From Propionibacteriaceae bacterium (GTDB lineage: Bacteria; Actinomycetota; Actinomycetes; Propionibacteriales; Propionibacteriaceae): a stretch of 7,123 nt of DNA. The DNA is taken from contig DAIESZ010000263.1 of assembly GCA_027346035.1 (NCBI GenBank), forward strand, positions 1 to 7,123, given 5' to 3'. The first letter of the stretch is position 1, and each line of letters opens with the position of its first letter. A program made the position numbers and the translations under genes. Below are positions 5,801-7,123 of the stretch, piece after piece. The notes below the pieces were generated by a model. The model saw nothing but the letters and a program-made list of their open reading frames with translations, was not told where the DNA came from and ran no database searches.

Positions 5801-6453
5801 AGCACCACCCCGGCCGGAACGGCACTCAGGCTGCGCGACGACCATCGCTGTCCCGACACGAGGGCGTCCTCGACCTGGTCGATGATCCACACCTGGGGCT
5901 GGTGACCCTGCGACCGGTCGACCTCCTCGTCGAGCTCGGCAAGGCTGAGGAATCTCGGGTGCCATCCGCTGAGGCTGCCGGACTCCAGGCATTCGCGTCC
6001 GGCGAGCCCGGACGACACCAGGGACGACTTGCCACACCCCGACCCGCCGACCACGACGACGATCGGGCTGTCGGTTCCAGCGACCGAGCGAACCGCCTGG
6101 CCGAGGCGGTCGGACTCGGCGTCACGGCCGAAGAACAGGTCCGCATCGTCGACGCGGTACGGGCTCAGACCGAGATAGGGAGCGCGGCCCTCCAGGCTGG
6201 GAGACACGGATTCGACACGCCAGATGGCGGCGCTCACCCGGTGTCCGAGGCCCAGATGGTCGGCCAGGCGCACGAACTCCCCCCGCAGCGCCGGGGTCGG
6301 AAAGTACCGCCCGCTCAGCCACCCCTGCATGGTCGCTGCGGGCACGCCCGCGATGCGGGCGGCGGCTCGGATGGACAGGTGCTGCTCGATGCGCGCCTGG
6401 TTCAACGCGGCGGCGAGTTCGGCCCGGGCGTCGTCAATTGTCCGTGGTTCCAC
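2830..6453 (-). CDS. HTH - nSTAND NTPase - transmembrane - WD40 repeat protein
   Basis: A 1207-residue modular signalling protein. Order: a small XRE-like HTH (about 7-70; LSIRAAARIAGVPAATMQGW); a STAND-type NTPase (about 92-460) with Walker A GGSGCGKSS (136-144, K142), Walker B VWIIDQVED (188-196), RADAFGRL (223-230), GALPLLSNALLATW (293-306) and GHDALLTHW (402-410), all hallmarks of the nSTAND1 type; a charged helical segment (470-501); one membrane helix (502-523); a helical linker (524-580); then about 14 WD40-like blades (about 585-1170) and a tail with Cys1181 and Cys1206. Arginines before the helix put the HTH and NTPase inside and the propellers outside. STAND NTPases are nucleotide-driven switches that often oligomerise on sensing a ligand; here the propellers would be the sensor. 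The GTG start (6451-6453) is the first possible start after an in-frame TGA, and no good SD lies at normal distance. It is convergent with the kinase-like gene. The target and role are unknown. Confidence 0.88.
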   Translation of the reverse strand: MEPRTIDDARAELAAALNQARIEQHLSIRAAARIAGVPAATMQGWLSGRYFPTPALRGEFVRLADHLGLGHRVSAAIWRVESVSPSLEGRAPYLGLSPYRVDDADLFFGRDAESDRLGQAVRSVAGTDSPIVVVVGGSGCGKSSLVSSGLAGRECLESGSLSGWHPRFLSLAELDEEVDRSQGHQPQVWIIDQVEDALVSGQRWSSRSLSAVPAGVVLVLVVRADAFGRLTDEPALSGAVARPFVVAPLRADDVRQVVRGPLERVGIRVDQALVEMILRDAGITSEESGLPSGALPLLSNALLATWQSRRMDGPMSVQDYLANGGLPGSVDVLAERVFDRLAPGQEEDARQAFLTLVEVGPDLVFRRSVPRLDLTEEQNGVLAPFRDARLVNLTESDRIEIGHDALLTHWERLAGWIQEDRDSLRALDLVRRAADAWDGHARAPELLLPVTQLPGVQEHVTSDAAAPLTRVEREFLARSAQHFTERLDQERAQNRRLRRQRSLVAGLLVVSVALGAVIGSLALRYRSVQLAAQSRQVASGSVTLSAKDPNLRAQMALIAAKLSGTREADSALIEASGIDVPTRWLGPGSAAVAASADGSVVVRGDGAGRLTVWRHDIQNSPGQAVQLPGSRDQIYGVSVAVVGGRTLVAVAGRSIASLWDITGTPRRIADAGLTGTAYAADISAASGLVAFAGVSSTVVLPLDAGSPATTVPMGSSTVALGSDGTLYLGETSGVAVWKAAPTGYQHAGSLTDPAQPAGTRVQTLAISPDGRRLAAGYSAPRISVFDIASRSVSGTTVGGDWINQVAFSPDSTELAVASSDQHTYVIGASDWTQRRILADPSKVAGVTWSGSLVVTAGVDGAVRVWQPASPKLRDGGTPVWQFASDATASTWFAAITGGQVLLWRVEGTSFVPMPQPRIPSAVALGAGVAISPDGTSMVAVGRSGELVFWPLGTTGAGTPRVDHLLPAGTHLASVAFSASGDMVAVTLPTGDATVVATRAGDGSWHEVATLKTLTPLVASFDLDRPILYVGIGANAVTVWDLAVPSHPVLDATIANDATPSVQMPGAGHLLAVGSDIGTVTVWDTTDPTHPVLRQTHRDAVSAIYGLSFNPQATMLAAASGDGIEWGWSVPGGQTLFALDGGFGQAYETRFAADGQRLLATGASGIIREWTPRPAAARKELCGEIGDRVTPTEADRYLPGVGAINPCS

Positions 6454-6464
6454 ACCCGACAGGG

Positions 6465-6502
6465 TGCCAGATCACCCCCAGGGGGTATATGGCGGACTGG
6501 CA
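6465..6502 (-). promoter_or_regulatory. Nested inverted repeats over the promoter region of the NTPase-WD40 gene
   Basis: An outer pair, TGCCAG (6465-6470) and CTGGCA (6497-6502), encloses a perfect odd palindrome ACCCCC-A-GGGGGT (6474-6486). The palindrome abuts the only AT-rich spot nearby, TATAT at 6486-6490, which on the minus strand gives a weak -10-like TATACC (6484-6489) about 30 bp before the GTG start. No convincing -35 is seen. Symmetry at a promoter suggests an operator; since the product begins with an HTH, autoregulation is possible, though the protein appears membrane-tethered. Confidence 0.4.
6470..6479 (-). promoter_or_regulatory. SD-like sequence at unusual distance from the NTPase-WD40 start
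   Basis: On the minus strand GGGGGTGATC matches the ideal GGAGGTGATC at nine of ten bases, but it ends 16 bases before the GTG at 6451-6453. An in-frame CTG three codons upstream of the GTG would sit seven bases away. Either initiation uses a distant or absent SD, or a rare CTG start adds three residues. The site also overlaps the palindrome, so the match may be coincidental. Confidence 0.25.
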
Positions 6503-6638
6503 AACGGGGACGTGGCCACCCTGACAAGGTAGTTCGAGGCAAGCGCTCCTTTGCCGACAGTGAGGACGCTCGAGTGTGCGGTCCCCCCACGGGGCGGAGG
6601 ACGGCCCGTATGGCATCGCATGGGCATCTGCCGCGGAC

Positions 6639-6667
6639 CTGATGAGTCACTGCGCCGCCTCTAACCT
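6639..6667 (+). promoter_or_regulatory. Possible promoter for the small membrane protein gene
   Basis: CTGATG (6639-6644), a 17-bp spacer and TAACCT (6662-6667) fit a relaxed actinobacterial -35/-10 pair (TAnnnT). Transcription would begin near 6674, inside the left arm of the 15-bp inverted repeat, giving a structured leader of about 90 bases. The -35 is a poor match, so this is tentative. Confidence 0.25.
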
Positions 6668-6669
6668 GC

Positions 6670-6735
6670 TGGTGGATGGCGGCGGGAGGTGGCGGGTTCA
6701 CTGGTCGCCGCGTCGGGGGGCGCCGCCATCCACCA
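6670..6735. repeat. Perfect 15-bp inverted repeat with a 36-bp loop
   Basis: The left arm TGGTGGATGGCGGCG (6670-6684) and the right arm CGCCGCCATCCACCA (6721-6735) are exact reverse complements. The loop (6685-6720) is G-rich and can form a further small stem (GGCG 6691-6694 with CGCC 6706-6709). The whole lies 31 bp before the ATG at 6767 and just upstream of its GAGGGA ribosome-binding site. No T-run follows on either side. It could be a structured mRNA leader, a protein-binding site, or a small palindromic repeat element of the genome. Confidence 0.7.
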
Positions 6736-6766
6736 CAGAACCGGACCAGCCGAGCGAGGGACGACC

Positions 6767-7123
6767 ATGACTGGCACGTGGACGCCCACGGTGGTCACCC
6801 TGGCCGTCGCCTTGGCGGTGCTCCTCGCGGGAACGGCTGTGGCGGGAGCGGTCATTGCACTGCGGCGGGCCCACGCCTGCCGGCCGGTGGCGCGCGGCGG
6901 ATCAGCCGGACCCCCACGCCCCGGCCCCACTGACGGGCACCGGCCGATCGTCTTCTCGGTGCCGACGGATTCTGCCAAGTTCCTCGACGGCGTGGCCGCG
7001 GCCGTCCCCGCGCCCCGCGATACCCCGAAGTTCCTGCGGCGGCTCTACCTGGCGGCACGCGACGATGGATCACTGACCTACGCGGTCGGAACCAGGATCC
7101 GGACCGGCCTCACCTATCTCATC
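6767..7123 (+). CDS. Small membrane-anchored protein of unknown function, partial
   Basis: An open frame of 119 codons from ATG 6767 to the window edge with no stop; the C-terminus is missing. The start is supported by GAGGGA (6756-6761) five bases upstream and by a hydrophobic helix straight after it (about 9-32, TVVTLAVALAVLLAGTAVAG). An in-frame GTG at 6689 would add 26 residues but lies in the loop of the inverted repeat. Arginines follow the helix (ALRRAHACR), so the positive-inside rule puts the N-terminus outside and the rest in the cytoplasm. After a Pro/Gly-rich linker (about 42-58) comes a soluble part starting HRPIVFSVPTDSAKFLDGV and continuing with TPKFLRRLYLAARDDG. I do not recognise this domain. 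G/C-rich third positions over the whole frame support coding. It is divergent from the NTPase-WD40 gene. Confidence 0.65.
   Translation, partial: MTGTWTPTVVTLAVALAVLLAGTAVAGAVIALRRAHACRPVARGGSAGPPRPGPTDGHRPIVFSVPTDSAKFLDGVAAAVPAPRDTPKFLRRLYLAARDDGSLTYAVGTRIRTGLTYLI

Larger units (their letters stand above)
6454..6766. other. Divergent intergenic region between the NTPase-WD40 gene and the small membrane protein
   Basis: This 313-bp region contains the nested inverted repeats at 6465-6502, a possible promoter near 6639-6667 and a perfect 15-bp inverted repeat at 6670-6735, each listed separately. Short open frames on both strands show no protein-like composition, good start site or recognisable motif. 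No tRNA-like cloverleaf or intrinsic terminator with a T-run was seen. Confidence 0.5.

Noticed and set aside
4609..6642. Plus-strand open frame of 677 codons opposite the NTPase-WD40 gene
   Set aside because: It is antisense to well-supported Walker A, Walker B and HTH motifs. The composition (His/Arg/Gly/Pro-rich, no hydrophobic core pattern) is the usual shadow of a GC-rich gene.
6670..6735. Insertion-sequence terminal repeats or an intrinsic terminator
   Set aside because: Only 36 bp lie between the arms, no transposase or flanking target duplication is visible, and no T-run follows either arm.

Overview
The window is very GC-rich, with G/C strongly preferred at third codon positions. 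It carries three gene types typical of high-GC Gram-positive bacteria (Actinomycetota): a DUF4244-type Flp pilin followed by a TadE-like protein, a one-pass membrane Ser/Thr-kinase-like receptor, and an HTH-NTPase-WD40 giant of the nSTAND type. The genus cannot be told from the sequence alone.

Left end (about 1-800, minus strand): the tail of a tad/flp pilus cluster. The order is flp-like pilin (DUF4244, 565-798), TadE-like minor pilin (42-464), then the first codons of a third gene overlapping the tadE stop by GTGA (1-45). Both complete proteins carry a prepilin-peptidase motif (RG, then MV-x-x-E). No tadA, tadB or tadC gene lies directly upstream of the pilin, where the mycobacterial-type cluster has them. 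A kinase-like gene, pointing away, lies there instead.

Middle (799-2762): a 389-bp divergent intergenic region holding two DnaA-box-like 9-mers and an inverted repeat across a possible -10 element. It leads into a 524-residue plus-strand transmembrane protein with a kinase fold at the N-terminus. The fold has lost the ATP-anchoring lysine and the catalytic-loop asparagine, so it looks like a pseudokinase. It is followed by a proline-rich linker, one membrane helix, a Thr-rich stalk and a SPOR-like external domain.

Right (2830-6453, minus strand): a convergent 1207-residue protein with an N-terminal HTH, a STAND-type P-loop NTPase, a coiled segment, one membrane helix and 14 recognisable beta-propeller blades (two seven-bladed propellers by inference), ending in a Cys pair. 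Its promoter region has nested inverted repeats. Beyond a 313-bp divergent gap, which contains a perfect 15-bp inverted repeat, a small membrane-anchored protein of unknown function starts at 6767 and runs off the window.

The kinase-like protein and the HTH-NTPase-WD40 protein are neighbours with the same general plan: a signalling domain inside, one membrane helix, and a binding domain outside. Whether they work together, or with the pilus genes, is inference; their convergent arrangement does not require it.
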